A stretch of 64,000 bases of DNA from contig NW_025954964.1 of the NCBI RefSeq assembly GCF_022376445.1, positions 434,001-498,000 on the forward strand, written 5' to 3'. The notes beneath the pieces were generated by a model. That model saw only the letters and a program-made list of their open reading frames with translations. It searched no databases and was not told the origin of the DNA. Source of the stretch: Fomitopsis serialis. Taxonomy: Eukaryota; Basidiomycota; Agaricomycetes; Polyporales; Fomitopsidaceae. Position numbers and translations under genes: made by a program. Each line of letters starts with the position of its first letter. Positions within the stretch are counted from its first letter, which is position 1. This document shows, one piece after another, positions 11,272 to 23,169 of the stretch.

Positions 11272-14200
11272 ACTTGCTGGGGAGAGGGCCATAGCTGGCA
11301 GTACGATCCCTTTGGTAGGAGATATGTCAATTTATGAACAACTTCATGCTGCCCGCATCAGAAGTCATGCTTGGCAAGACTGCTAGTATATTGTCTATGC
11401 ATAGAGTACTGACATATCTTCCACATTTTGCACTTCAGAGTAGCCTGCTAATTTATTATGTTGTTGTAATATGAGGATCATAGCTTGCAATCATGAGCAA
11501 CAGACATTATGGATCCAGTTCTTACTTGGGGTTTGTATTGATAGTAACATAGAGCAAATAGCTTGGGAATGTTGCAAAGAAGTAAGGAGAGCCTCTAGAT
11601 CAACTAGAACTCAAGGAAGGGGAATCTGGGGGGTTGACTACAGTAACCACTACTCAGTTGGGACTTGCTGTCAGTGCTGTTGTACAAGTATTAGCCCTTG
11701 ATCAGAGAAATTCTGATACCAAGGGATGTCTTTCAGTAGATTGTTAACAGTACTTCCCCAAGTACAAACCAATCAACAGTGGAGGATGGAACCAATATAT
11801 AGAGGAGAAGTATACCAGTAAGGAATTCTGAAAAAGGCCTGTCAAGAATTGATGTGTTATACAAGGAATACAACCAAAGACTGTGCAGTTTGCTCTCACC
11901 ATAAGTGAACAGTTACCAGACACTGACCAGTAGTACAAAGCCATACTAAAGTATGTTACTGGATTGGAGCTCAGCTCCTGAGTCAATAGTAATGGGCTCA
12001 TGTAGTACAATGTGAAGCAATGTATCACCATAGTAAGTGCCATCAAGACTGATAGAGTCATGGGCAGGATTGATCACTGATGAATTGAAGGTACACTGGC
12101 ATAAGAGTACAGAAGCAAGTGGTAGATGAGATAAATGTTTGGACTTGCTCATAGGGATGCTCCTTTTGTGCATTTATGCACAGCCTTTTAGCTACATAAA
12201 ATACTTCATAGAATCCTACAAAATAGTAGAAGACTCAGTACACCACTTTGCAAGGCCATTCAAGATGCACAATAAGCTCACAGGCTCATTGTAAGGCAAG
12301 GGTAGATGTGCCAATAATTCTCACTGATCATCAAGGATGTGCTCTGTGATTCATGACACACCACTTGCATGTTGTCCTGAAACACTAGCACAGCCTTATG
12401 AACACTCAGAAATAGTGTACAGCTTGACAAGTCACTCATAGATTGCCTGCCAGCTGGGATAATATATCAATAGATAACATAGTCTGAGCTAATAGAACCC
12501 CAGTACTATCTTTCAAAGCATCTGGTCACAAGGGGTCTAAGGAGAGCACTAGAAACTTGGGTAATAGTCCAGTCAGAACATACACCAATAGGTGCCACAA
12601 AGAATAACAATGTGGGAAAAAGAGATCACTTAAATCTGGTCAGAAGGCATTGTGAACCCCAAATGAAGTCCATTAAAAGGGTCTAGAATAAAGATAACAA
12701 AGCCCAGGAGTGATAACAATTCCTGCTGACTACCCTATTCAAAGACCATATCTATGGAATTTCTTGTAGAAAAAGGGTTTTCAATGCCTTGTCCCTAACA
12801 ACAGACTGCATACTAAGACTTGCACATGGGCCTTTCCTGGGTAATCTAGTAATGCCTACTATCAATGGCCATGCTCTCTGATCATAAGTCCAAGGATTTC
12901 TATATCTTCAGACATACTCCCAAGATAATCACCAGTGTCATTTTCTGGCTGACTGTTCATTATTTTGTGTGCACATACAATGTATGGTATTATATTTGGA
13001 TTAGACACTATATTTCTCATGTTGACATTCCTTGGGCATGGCAGATACCACCCAGGATCAACTGCCAAATGGTGTACTGGTAGGCACAGTGCCACAAATT
13101 TCCAATGCTGTTCAAATATCACACATGTTCACACCTGGGTCTAAAGTGTTATATTTCCACTTTCCATATAACATGAAGAGACCCAACATGAGTAGCTGAT
13201 ATTTTATCATCACATGTAAAAGGAAACAGTTGCAGCAAATGAGAGTACTCCCAAAGTCATATTATTGACTAGAGATACATAAAAGGACAGCCATATATTG
13301 GCTCAGAAGTCCATTGTAATATGGCCTCTTCACTGTTGCTTAGTAAGCAATGCAAGTCTGCATTATTTCCATGGCAACCATGACTTCTTCTGAGCCCAAT
13401 CAGGAAGAAATCACAGCATACACTGCACAAACAGACACCACTGTCAATACATTTTTGCCCATATGAACAAGCCAAGAGCTGCCTATTCTATCTTCACCTA
13501 CCAAGGGGCCATTGCATGAGAATAGGATGATGGTAGTGCATACAGACATTAGATATGCTCCAGGCAAAAATTATATGAGCAATTAACAACCAAGCATAGC
13601 ACCATCATACTGTATAATTGGCACTGCTTCATGTTGATACAATCAGTCAAAGACATGCTTATACTGGACTGGGACAATAGAGCTGCAGACATCAGGCTGT
13701 GAACTCTGCATTAGCACATCTGAGATGTACTGTCATGCATTGGCCTACAACAGTCAGCACAATATGATGTCATGGGATCATCTGAGTTTATCTCAGTTCC
13801 TACCATTTATCTAGCATTGCAGAGACCATCAAAGCATTTGATCACCTATGTGTGGTGTCCCTACTTTATGACATTGCTAGCCTATAGACTTTCTAGCAAC
13901 AGTAGTAGATGCACAACACAACTTGTACAATGTCTTTCTATCACTTTCTAGGATCAGTACAGTGTCATAAAGCTCTGTGAACCCATAATATTGATAGCTA
14001 TGCCATTCACATGTGAGACAAAGCCAATATTATGAACATACTCAGCATTAACTGTGGCCTTTGTGCCACAGGTGTTCACCATTTTCTGCATATGCCATTG
14101 CCTGCCAAAGGGTGTAGACATGAGCCAATCAGTACTTATAGCAAGCAGTACAAGGTGAGTGGAATCATACAGAATATTCCCTTGTTTTATCCGCATTTTC

Positions 14201-15206
14201 TGAGCCCAGACACAGCAGATAACTCGGACTTTCCCTTTTGGGAAGGTCAGCTACCACATATGGCATGTTTCAGGTCTCATATAGCCACACAATCCATAGG
14301 CAGTTGGCAAGCATCACAGGAAACACAAACAGAGTGAAAGAACCAGTGTGTACAGAGGAATATGTATTTTATTTTGCTTTGTGAATGGTGGGTGCCATAT
14401 TTATATGAATCCATGGGAAGGCATACTATGTACATCCTCTCTGACATCATATACATGACTGGGAATATTCCCAACTGTTTTTTTGGGAGACCATAGCACA
14501 GCAAATACAGTGTCACTAATGAGCTTGTGGCTTGCTCTAAAACTCAGCCCAATAGCCTGCCTTTGCAGGGCCTATTGAAGAGTTGAACTGAACAGAATAG
14601 CCTAGGATCCTGTCTGGAGCTGCCAGTCCCTGAGAATTCCAGGTGATAATGGTGCTTACAAGATGGACCAAGACTCATTGAAAGAGTGGCTTGTATCAGG
14701 CTATGCATGGGAAACTCTGCATTATTATATGTTTTCTGCCATATGGCCTCAACAGTCAACCCAATACAAATCCATAGTACTATCTAATTTTTCTCTGATT
14801 TTCCTGCTATTTATCCAGTCCTGCAGAGGCCATGCATGGCCAACTTCCCAAATGGGCAGGGGACTAACCATATATGGCAGTTTTGTATGTTTGATATCCT
14901 CCACCTCACATAGCCCATACATGTGGAACTGTCTTGTACAAGCATCATACACACACCAACATTTGCTTATATCCCCAGTATCACCTAATCTGGGCACCCT
15001 TGTCAGTACTCAAGGGGCATTCCATGGAGAAGCAATATTTTGGGTTTTTTCTGCATTTAATGGGGTTCTAGTAAGAGCTCAGTTAGTGTGGCTTGAAGCC
15101 ATCAAAAAACTCGGCATGAAGAGCTGAGACTGAAAGATTACTTTAAAAGGGAACATTTGTCAGCATTTCAGCCAATGGGAGTGCTCCAAAATCCCCTTTG
15201 AGTGAC

Positions 15207-15250
15207 CGGAGTCGTCGACAGGCCGGAATTCCGGCCTGTCGACGACTCCG
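15207..15250. repeat. 44-bp perfect palindrome (copy 2)
   Basis: Perfect dyad symmetry over 44 bp: CGGAGTCGTCGACAGGCCGG, then AATT, then the reverse complement. It contains SalI-like GTCGAC twice and a central GGAATTCC. It is rich in CpG inside an element otherwise almost devoid of it. Copy 1 carries it with one mismatch (3383-3426). In copy 3 a deletion ends inside the palindrome (near 38454). Confidence 0.9.
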
Positions 15251-16201
15251 CTTCGGCAACGGGCGCTTAATCGGGCGCTTAGTAAGCGATGTAAGTGCAC
15301 ACTGTTACTGCAGCACAATTCACTTGTTTTGGGGTCAAGAAAATGCGGATTAATCAGATGATATTCCAGGATATATGTGGAGCATCCCTGAGCATATTCA
15401 CAAGAGGAAAAGATTCCCTATAGGGTCATTCAGTGCTGAGACATCAAAACATGCATGTTATTACCATTTTTCCCCACCAATAGCTGTGCTGTGCAACTTC
15501 CAGACACATCCATGCATTGTAAACTATGCACATATCTATACAGGTCATAGGCAATGTGTTTCAGAGACAACAAGCCATTCATATCTGCACAGTCACTTGT
15601 GATTCTCTAAATGTTGTCCTTTGTTCTTCATTCCTCCAATGTATGATTAACCCTTGAAATGATGGGCTATCGAATGAGTTTATCATCTCTATAACCTCTA
15701 TAAGAGTTGATTAGATTTCAGTCAGTGTATCCCAGTCAAATGCCACACATTCATGCATGTGTTTCTCTGTTTCCTGAATTCCAAACAACTGGGCAAGTCA
15801 TACTAGTGATATATTGTGGGGGCCTCCATACAAGATGAATTGCCTTCATATACAAGGCAATACAGATGAGTCTGATTACACATAATATTCCCTGATTTTA
15901 TCTGCATTTTGTGAGCCCAGACTGAGCAGGTTAAGCAAAATTACCAATTTAGGAAGGTCAGCTACCCTATTTAGCAGGTTTGAGATGTCAGAGAATCTGT
16001 GGGCAGCATATAGGCTTCAAAAGAGAGACTTTTGAGGTGAAAAGGGATGCACTCATGTGCACAGAGGCATTTGCATGTTTTTTTGTTTTGTGAATTGTGC
16101 CATGACCAGTGAAGGTAATGGGCAAGTCACAGCAGCTATAGACTCTATGACATCATACCTATCACAGAGATTATTTTGGGAATTCTCCGCATTTTAGTGA
16201 G

Positions 16202-16209
16202 GCCACAGT
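16202..16209. repeat. 8-bp target-site duplication, left
   Basis: GCCACAGT immediately before the left inverted repeat is repeated at 23162-23169 right after the other end. The empty-site sequence survives in A/B copy 1 (reverse complement, near 2395-2415), where GGCCACAGTACAGCAGG reads straight through. That confirms the length and position of the duplication. Confidence 0.9.
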
Positions 16210-16243
16210 AGGACACCGGACAAGGCACTTATATGTCCGATCC
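16210..16243 (+). repeat. Left terminal inverted repeat
   Basis: 34 bp beginning AGGACACCGGACAAGG and ending TATATGTCCGATCC. It differs from the right TIR at four positions. Confidence 0.92.
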
Positions 16244-16446
16244 GAAAACCGCGGATTTTGGGCCCTCATGTCCGCACGATTTCGCCCCTGTCATGTCCGC
16301 ATCAGGATAGGACCTACCTTTTAGGGGTGCTTTATGGCCGCATGACGGATCGGACCTCAAGAAAACGCAGAAAATCGCCAAAAAATCGCCAAAAAATCGC
16401 TACGTGCTGTACAACGTACTACAGACCGAGAAATCCTGCGCAGAAG

Positions 16447-19400
16447 CTACGACGCACTCTCGTCGCTGTCAGAGCTCTCTTCGAATCCATCACCAACCAT
16501 CTGCAACACTTCAGTCGGGTTAGCTGCACTTGCCGCCGCAGAAGCCGGTGCAACTGGTTTCCGCCGCGGGTTCAGAAGCTGGCAAAGTGTCTTGACTGCC
16601 CTACAAACGTCACTCTTCCGGTTGGTGAGAGTCCTCAGGAGTTGGGACACGCGTGCGCCAAGTGCAACAAACTCCATCGGTGAAGCATCACCGAACTGGA
16701 GTGCCTGTACTGTTATGTCTCCCGAGAATGAACTGAGGGACATGATCAAATGGGTCCGTGGAATGCGCAAGAAAGTCGTCGCCTGGATTTGAGGCTGTGT
16801 GATAGAGGTGTAAAGGGAGCCTTGAAGAACCGTGTAGACTTGCACCATCACGTAGGACACTGCCCCAATGCTATGGGCAGATGCTGTCCAGTCGTGCTTG
16901 GCACCGCGCCCATCGCTCTTGGCATATAGAGTCATCACTGCGAGTGACATGGACAGTAGTCAGCTGGTTGCCAGTGATGGACTCATAGGAAATACGTACC
17001 TCGGCCAATCAATATCTCCTGTGCTGCGTCCGCACGAGGGTGTCGTGCCATGACAAAATCTCCGCTTGCAAGCGGACAAAGTAAGTTGATATTTGCAGTA
17101 GCTATTGTCTCGTGTATATCCTGCAGTGGCAGAAATGCCTGTTGACGCAGTAGTCCGAATTTCTGGTTTGTAATTTAAGCATTGTTCGCAGATACAGTGT
17201 GCGTGTCAATGATAACATACCGTCGCCGAGACGTCTCGTAAAGTCTGCTTGTTTATCGCGCGAGTATCTGAGGCATGACTCGGCATCACAAACTGCCCAG
17301 TGTGTCGAACGTGGCGATCAGCACCGGCAGTTGTACTTGGCAGTGAGTTCTCGATGCTTGGACCCAGTGTCTTGAGTCGTCGCAGAAGTTCGTCACGTAA
17401 ATTTGGTGGTCTGGCACCGTTGGGCTCTTCAATGCTATCTGGAGTCGAGGTATGATTACTTGTATAACAACGTATGGCCTTGGCTGTAAAAGCTGTCTGG
17501 TGACGAGTGCGCTGGGCAACGAGATCTGCGTTACGAATACGGCATGGCTCAGGGGTCATGGACACAAGCTGCAGTGTGTCTGTGGCACAACTCGGAGGAT
17601 TGCATACTGTTTCGCCAGGGACGCTAACACCACTCTTGGCTGCGGGTGTCGATTGAGAGGTTACCTGTGAGGCAATACTGTCCTTGATAGCCAAAATCTT
17701 GGTCTCTTGAGCATCCGGTAGATTTGATCTGATGCCAAAGCGTACGAGCTCGTTAGCAATCAGCATATTGCATGTACAGAGTACATACATAGCCAAGCTT
17801 CGATCAGTACTCTCAGTGACCAAGGCAGCCACACACTTGTCGAACTCGCTTTCATCGGCCTGAGACTGGAATGAGGTATGGTCGTACAGAGCAAGTAGTT
17901 GTGCGAGTGTCTGCGGCTCTCTGGGTCCACTTGCAGATTGCGCACGAGAGGCTGACTTGGTTTTTGGACCTGGTACCGGGGCTTGATAGTCACGTAGCAT
18001 GCGCGCAGCATCTATTCCAAGGACAGCAAGTAGTTGAGATGCCTCCTCATATGCCGCATTTGAAGCACCTCTCAGCTCGCTATCCGTAGGCCACATCAGG
18101 AGGTTCTTGAGGTCAAGGTCGTCTGCACTGTAGTACGTGTGCGCATAGCCTCCTGCCGTCCGGTTAGCCTGCTCTTCAGGTGAGATGTTTGCGAAGTCGC
18201 CAAGGATCAGGATTCGTAGCTTCGGCTCCAAGTGGATCATGTCGATGTAGGTGAAGTCTTTCTTTAGTGTGCGCAGGACACCAAAGGTATGTTCAACAGG
18301 CGAGGTGGAGTGAAGCCACGGGAGGAGGGGATAGGATGGGTACCAGAGGCGATAGATCAAGATCAAGGAGAGTAGGCTGTTGCACAGCGTGAGGAATATG
18401 TCATAGGATTCGTGCGAGATGAACTGAATGTGGGGCGAGTATTCGGGATGATGATCAATGAAACTACGCCACACCATTAAGAAGAAGCGCATGCGCAAGA
18501 CCATCTTCGCGCGTTCAAGATGGGTTACATTCCGATTCAGCCACGCATCAATACCTTCACCAAGGACGAACATATACGTAGATAGCGCGACCCTCTCAGG
18601 GAACAGTTGCAGATGCTGCGAGAGAGCTTCGGCTGAGAAGAAACGGGCAGCAGCTCGGTCATCTTGCTTGTCGACCTTCTCGACATTGCGACGGAAGAGT
18701 GGAGTGTGAGGTTGTATCGCAAAGTCACGGACTTGTGCGAAGTATAAAGGATGATTTCCAGCGGCAAGAATGTGTGATCCCGTGAGACATTGATTACGAG
18801 TGGTCTTGCGCGCATGCTCAGGGTCTTGCGAAGTGGTGGCGGGGTGGTTATCAGCAAAGAGATGAAGTTGAAGCTCGACTCGACAAGCAGGAATGCCAGT
18901 GGAATGCTCAATGACGTAGGGAATATATCGCTCTGCTGTATTCAAGATGTTCCGCTGTAGTGACCGCTCAACGTCAGACCCGTCAGACGCAAAAGAAACG
19001 GGGTAGATCTTCGCATTGTTGAGGAGCTGAACGACTTCGAGGTGCATCTTGGTGAGTGATTCGGCATCATCCCGAGAGCCACGGGTGATCGCAGCAATGA
19101 TGATAGGAGGTACCTTGTGCAAAGGGATTGTCAAGACATAGAGGCGAAGCTAGCAATCACACGGCAATGGACAAATGTGTCAGTATTATCACACCAAGGA
19201 TATCTGTGAGACTCGGACATACCTTATCTGCTCTGTCTAGCTTCGCTCGCTCAAAGACCTCGTCTAGGTCGTCGGACTCGGAGACCTCGATAATACCGCT
19301 GGCAGCACCCAGAATGAGGCAGGTGCTATCCTTTGATTCTTGCCAGATCGAGAGTGCCGCCTCCATCAATGTATCGTCCCAGGCGAGGGCAACTGGACCA

Positions 19401-22400
19401 TGATAATCCAGCTGTTGAAGCACAGATGCGGCAGTGTCTATGTTGCTTGCCACAAATCCAGGAAGAAACCCAGAGAGTTTCGTTCTCCACCGACTATCGA
19501 AGCAAATGAGAGCTGCACAGGACGGAGTACTAGTAGTATTGGACTCACCGTATGCTCCGGAATGCAGGTCCTCCGAAGTGGTGTTGAAACACCTTGTACC
19601 CACATGGAGAGATCATTGCAAGATGGTTGACAAAGTCCGTGAAGATGCGTGGATATACCATGCCACGTAGTGATTTGCCTCTTTGTATACGGGTCACTTT
19701 CGTGACTATGGCCTCTACACATCCAAGGAGTACGTCATAGTCACGATAGTGCCCGGCTACGACACCCTGACTGAATCTGAGCCATGGCAAGCGACCATCA
19801 TCCTACAGACTTCACATCAATAAGGCTCTTCTGAACGCAGAACACACCAACTCACCGTCTCGACTAGTTGACGAAGGCCCTTATATTTGAGGTACAGCTC
19901 CCCTAGGTCTTGGCAGCGATAAATGATCGGGACAAACTTCATTTTGTCTTCGTCCGGCAAAGGTCGATTCAGCTGAACTTGGTATGTATGGACACCGTAC
20001 AGTCCTAAACACGCGAGGCAGGGAGGTGGTTCCTTGTCATCTCCTAAGACGGCCACAAAAACGTGGCAATCGGTAGCAAAGACTGCCCCGACATCCCTCC
20101 GGTTCACCCAGCGATAGAGTGTTTGTTCATGGCGGAGCACCATCTGCCGTCGCCTGTCCGATAGCGAGGCCCAGCGTGCTTTCTTCTTTTTGAGTCTGAA
20201 GAGATCCTGTGCGATCTTCATGCGGGAAGGTGCGCCGCCCCCAGGTGTGCTCGTTCGACGAAGATAACGCGCCACCTTCTTGTTGGACTCACGCGTCAGG
20301 CCTGGACACGGGAGCTTTTGGATAGGCTTGGGTTTCGCGGGACGTGCATTGCTGGCGAACATCTTCTGCAGTGAGATGTTTGATCGCCCAGACGCAGCAT
20401 TGCGTGAACACTTTTTCGTAGCACGATGAGTCTTCCAGTTCTTAATATCGTAAGGTACACGCATAGTCAACCACTCCGCACATGCCGAGCACCGTACTGC
20501 TAGAATGTCGTTTGCCTTGAACTCGGCATGGGTGTCGTCCACACGGACCTTGTCTCGAAACGACTGTAGCTTGCTGTTATTGATTTTGAAAGTGCCATCG
20601 TGAACACGATTGCGCAGGGCTTTCTGCTTCAACCACGATGATGATGTCTTCGTGCCACGCTTCGACTCTGCCCTGCCTTGACGCGAAGCCTGAAGGGAAG
20701 AGTCGGCAGAGTCTGACGCGCTCTCCGAAGACGGCATCCACTGAGATGATGTGCCTCCTGTGGTGCGTCTCACCTGCTTTATCTGGCGCTGATCGGCTTT
20801 GGATCGAGCATCCTGGGAGTCCGAATCACCCTCTGACGAGTCAGCGACAGCCTGGGCGAGTGCAGCAGCAGCCCTAGCCTTCGTCGCAGAAGTGGGTGTA
20901 CATGGAGGCTTTGGTGTAGAGGTCGATGAGGTCTTATCGTGTTTGCGCTTGCCGAGTCAGGTCCCAGACGACGTGGAAGGGAAGGTAGTAGAGTTGACTG
21001 ATGAAGGTATGATAGCAGGGTCCAAGTCACAGACGTCACCATCTGTGTCCGTCGCAGCATTTGCATCTGACGGATCCTGAAAATGACCAAGCATCGGTGA
21101 GATACAAGCAGACACAGAACAGGTTCATGTACATACCTCGCTGGCATCTTGCAGCGCTTCGGAAAGCCGAAGATACCACTCCATTTGATGCTGGGCTGAT
21201 GTCGATTGTGTCCATGGTTCGTAGTCAAGAAGCTTTGCGGCGATAAGACTAAGACAAACGATCCCACATGAGTTGCAGTCTGCCTGTCTCGGGGCATGCC
21301 AAGAGGGCGAAGGCGACACGACAAGTGATTTTGCGACAAGGTCGGAGCGCAGATGACCCAGCCACCACTCAAGAAGTTTGATCGTTTCGTTCGGCGGTTT
21401 GGCGGCAGCATTCTTCGAGTCGCAGTACGTATAGGTATACGTAGGGAGTGATATGACAAGAACCGTCCAGTGGGAGTTGTGTATGAACAGTGTGAACACG
21501 AGCTCATCAACATCGTCGGCCTGAATAGCAATGTCAACAGGTGTTTGTCTCCGTGGCGCGTATGTGCCACGACTATGCACGCGCTGCAATGATGCGATGA
21601 ATAGGCAGTGTACGACGCGAGTACGGCTGTTGTCTGAGAGTCGTCGGGAGATGAGATCCAGCCCAGCATTAACCATGTCATCGTTGACCCACTGATCGGA
21701 AAGCAGGGATGCCAGGTCTTCGGTGGTCAGTAGCACCGAGCTACTGAAGCTGGGGACAGTCGAATCCCAAGCCACACTCGTCCATGTCTCCCTGCACTCT
21801 TCAGCGAGCATCATGCAACTTCGATTGCCGTCGGCTACACGGTTGAGCCATGCAGACGCTCGGAACCACTTCTTGTGTTTCCGCTCTGACGTCTCGAGTT
21901 CGCCCAGGAGGGCTTCGACCCAAAGTGGGTATCGCCCAGAAACGTCGGAAGGGAGGTATATTGAACAAGCCCCACTAAGCCAGGCATCGTTGAAGGTCTG
22001 GCGTAGGCTGCTGACCTGCTCGACAGCACCCATGATATGCTGTAGGGCCTCCTCATTGCGCATAAAGTCATCGTCTTGGACCAAGACAGAGGGTAAGTCT
22101 TGGCTGAAACACACCCCGACCGAGGCGGAAGTGGTAGGTGGCCGCAGCGGAGGTTGGAAGCAAAGCAGCGCATCGACGGTGAGGGACATTTTCAGAATGA
22201 ATGTGGATCGCAGGCTCTGCGGGATCGTACGTGCATGATCTCTGGCGTGGCAAACGTGAACCAGAATCTCGTTGCTCCATGTTTTGCCGATACCGAGCCA
22301 TTCTTCCGCGTGAAACGACGTGGCGAGGCTGGTGAGAGCTGAAGAAGAGGCAGCCGTTTCCTGGCTGCTGGCACGATCCCCATGGGTAGGCGTGTACGAC

Positions 22401-22658
22401 AAGATATCTGACTCGCCGTCCTCATTGGGCACTGGTAAGACATTCGTATTAAATTATTGTGGGTGGTACAAATATCGGCAGCATACCGTGGTCTGAGCAT
22501 TCGCTTGGTTTTCGTATGAATGGAGGCCGACCATCAACAATAGATGGTAGCCTCATGGTAATATCCTCGTCATTCGCGTCGCTTTGCATCAAGCGAGAGA
22601 TTTTCAGACAATGTTGCAGGATAGAAGACGGACGTACATGCACTGCGTCCTCTGGCAA
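16447..22658 (-). CDS. Ulp1 protease / zinc finger / RNase H-like transposase (single long gene)
   Basis: The exons appear to form one gene on the minus strand. Exon 1 is about 22658-22487; exon 2 is 22431-21137 and holds a C48/Ulp1-like peptidase with LSDQWVNDDMVNAGLD, catalytic-type HNSHW, YCDS and QADCNSCGI. Exon 3 (21078-19856) has a basic, Ser-rich linker, a zinc-finger-like CSAC...HRATKKC and KGLRQLVET. Further exons (19802-19550, about 19535-19206, 19149 to about 17218, about 16950-16447) give GHYRDYDVLLGCVEAIVTKV, LTIPLHKVPPIIIA, FASDGSDVERS, DPEHARKTTRN and PVEHTFGVLRTLKK. The last three look like the D, D and E blocks of an RNase H fold. A TGA interrupts the linker (about 20957), and one splice junction near 19550 is out of phase, so this copy is probably inactive. 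The fusion and domain roles are inference from reading-frame continuity. The transposase part resembles a large Agaricomycete protein family. Confidence 0.7.
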
Positions 22659-23127
22659 CTTCGTCCTTAGTTCGCCCCCGCCCTTTGTCGTGCATCGCTC
22701 CCGCCCGCATGGTCATCGCTACTCACCAGGATTCACCGACACCATCATCAGTCATGAAGCGAACTAGTTGAAACCCGAAGTATGACTTGCCTTTCTCCGC
22801 AGCTGCTTGGCCCTGTATGGTAGTTCTTCGTCTACACTGATTCACCTTCTTTGATATTGACGGATTCACCAAGTTCCGTGTCGTCTATAGAGGAACTGGT
22901 GTACCGAAGTTAGCTGCATTTACGGCGTGAACTTCACCTAGGATGCTTTCCCTACCGAAACCTGACAGCGACCACAAGGTTGCCTATGTCCGCATGCCGA
23001 TAGGACATGCGGACACGACAGCCTGTATGGCCGCATATGGATCGGACCTCGCGCGCATCTGGCAGGGTTCATGGCCGCACCAGGATTGGACATAGGCGCC
23101 CTATTTGGGCGGGTTATGGCCGCACCA

Positions 23128-23161
23128 GGATCGGACATATAGGCGCATTGTCCGGGGTCCT
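23128..23161 (-). repeat. Right terminal inverted repeat
   Basis: Its reverse complement begins AGGACCCCGGACAATG and ends TATATGTCCGATCC. The adjoining subterminal repeats (23031-23127) contain ATGGCCGCA units. Confidence 0.92.
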
Positions 23162-23169
23162 GCCACAGT
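23162..23169. repeat. 8-bp target-site duplication, right
   Basis: GCCACAGT, identical to 16202-16209. The interrupted A/B copy 2 resumes here with ACAGCAGGTACAG. Confidence 0.9.

Larger units (their letters stand above)
16210..23161 (-). mobile_element. 6.95-kb DNA transposon with 34-bp TIRs
   Basis: Terminal inverted repeats lie at 16210-16243 and 23128-23161. They start AGGACACCGGAC and AGGACCCCGGAC and match at 30 of 34 positions. The flanking 8-bp duplication is GCCACAGT. Subterminal repeats of the form ATGGCCGCAN(4-5)GGATCGGAC occur at the left end (about 16333) and three times at the right end (23031-23140), as expected for transposase-binding sites. Inside is one long minus-strand gene (16447-22658). 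TIR length and TSD size fit P, hAT and Zisupton/KDZ-type superfamilies. The superfamily cannot be fixed from the sequence alone. It is inserted in A/B copy 2. Confidence 0.92.

Noticed and set aside
20779..21681. 300-codon open frame on the minus strand
   Set aside because: Shadow of the Ulp1/linker exons. His/Ser/Arg-rich with no family features, while the overlapping frame has peptidase motifs and splice sites.
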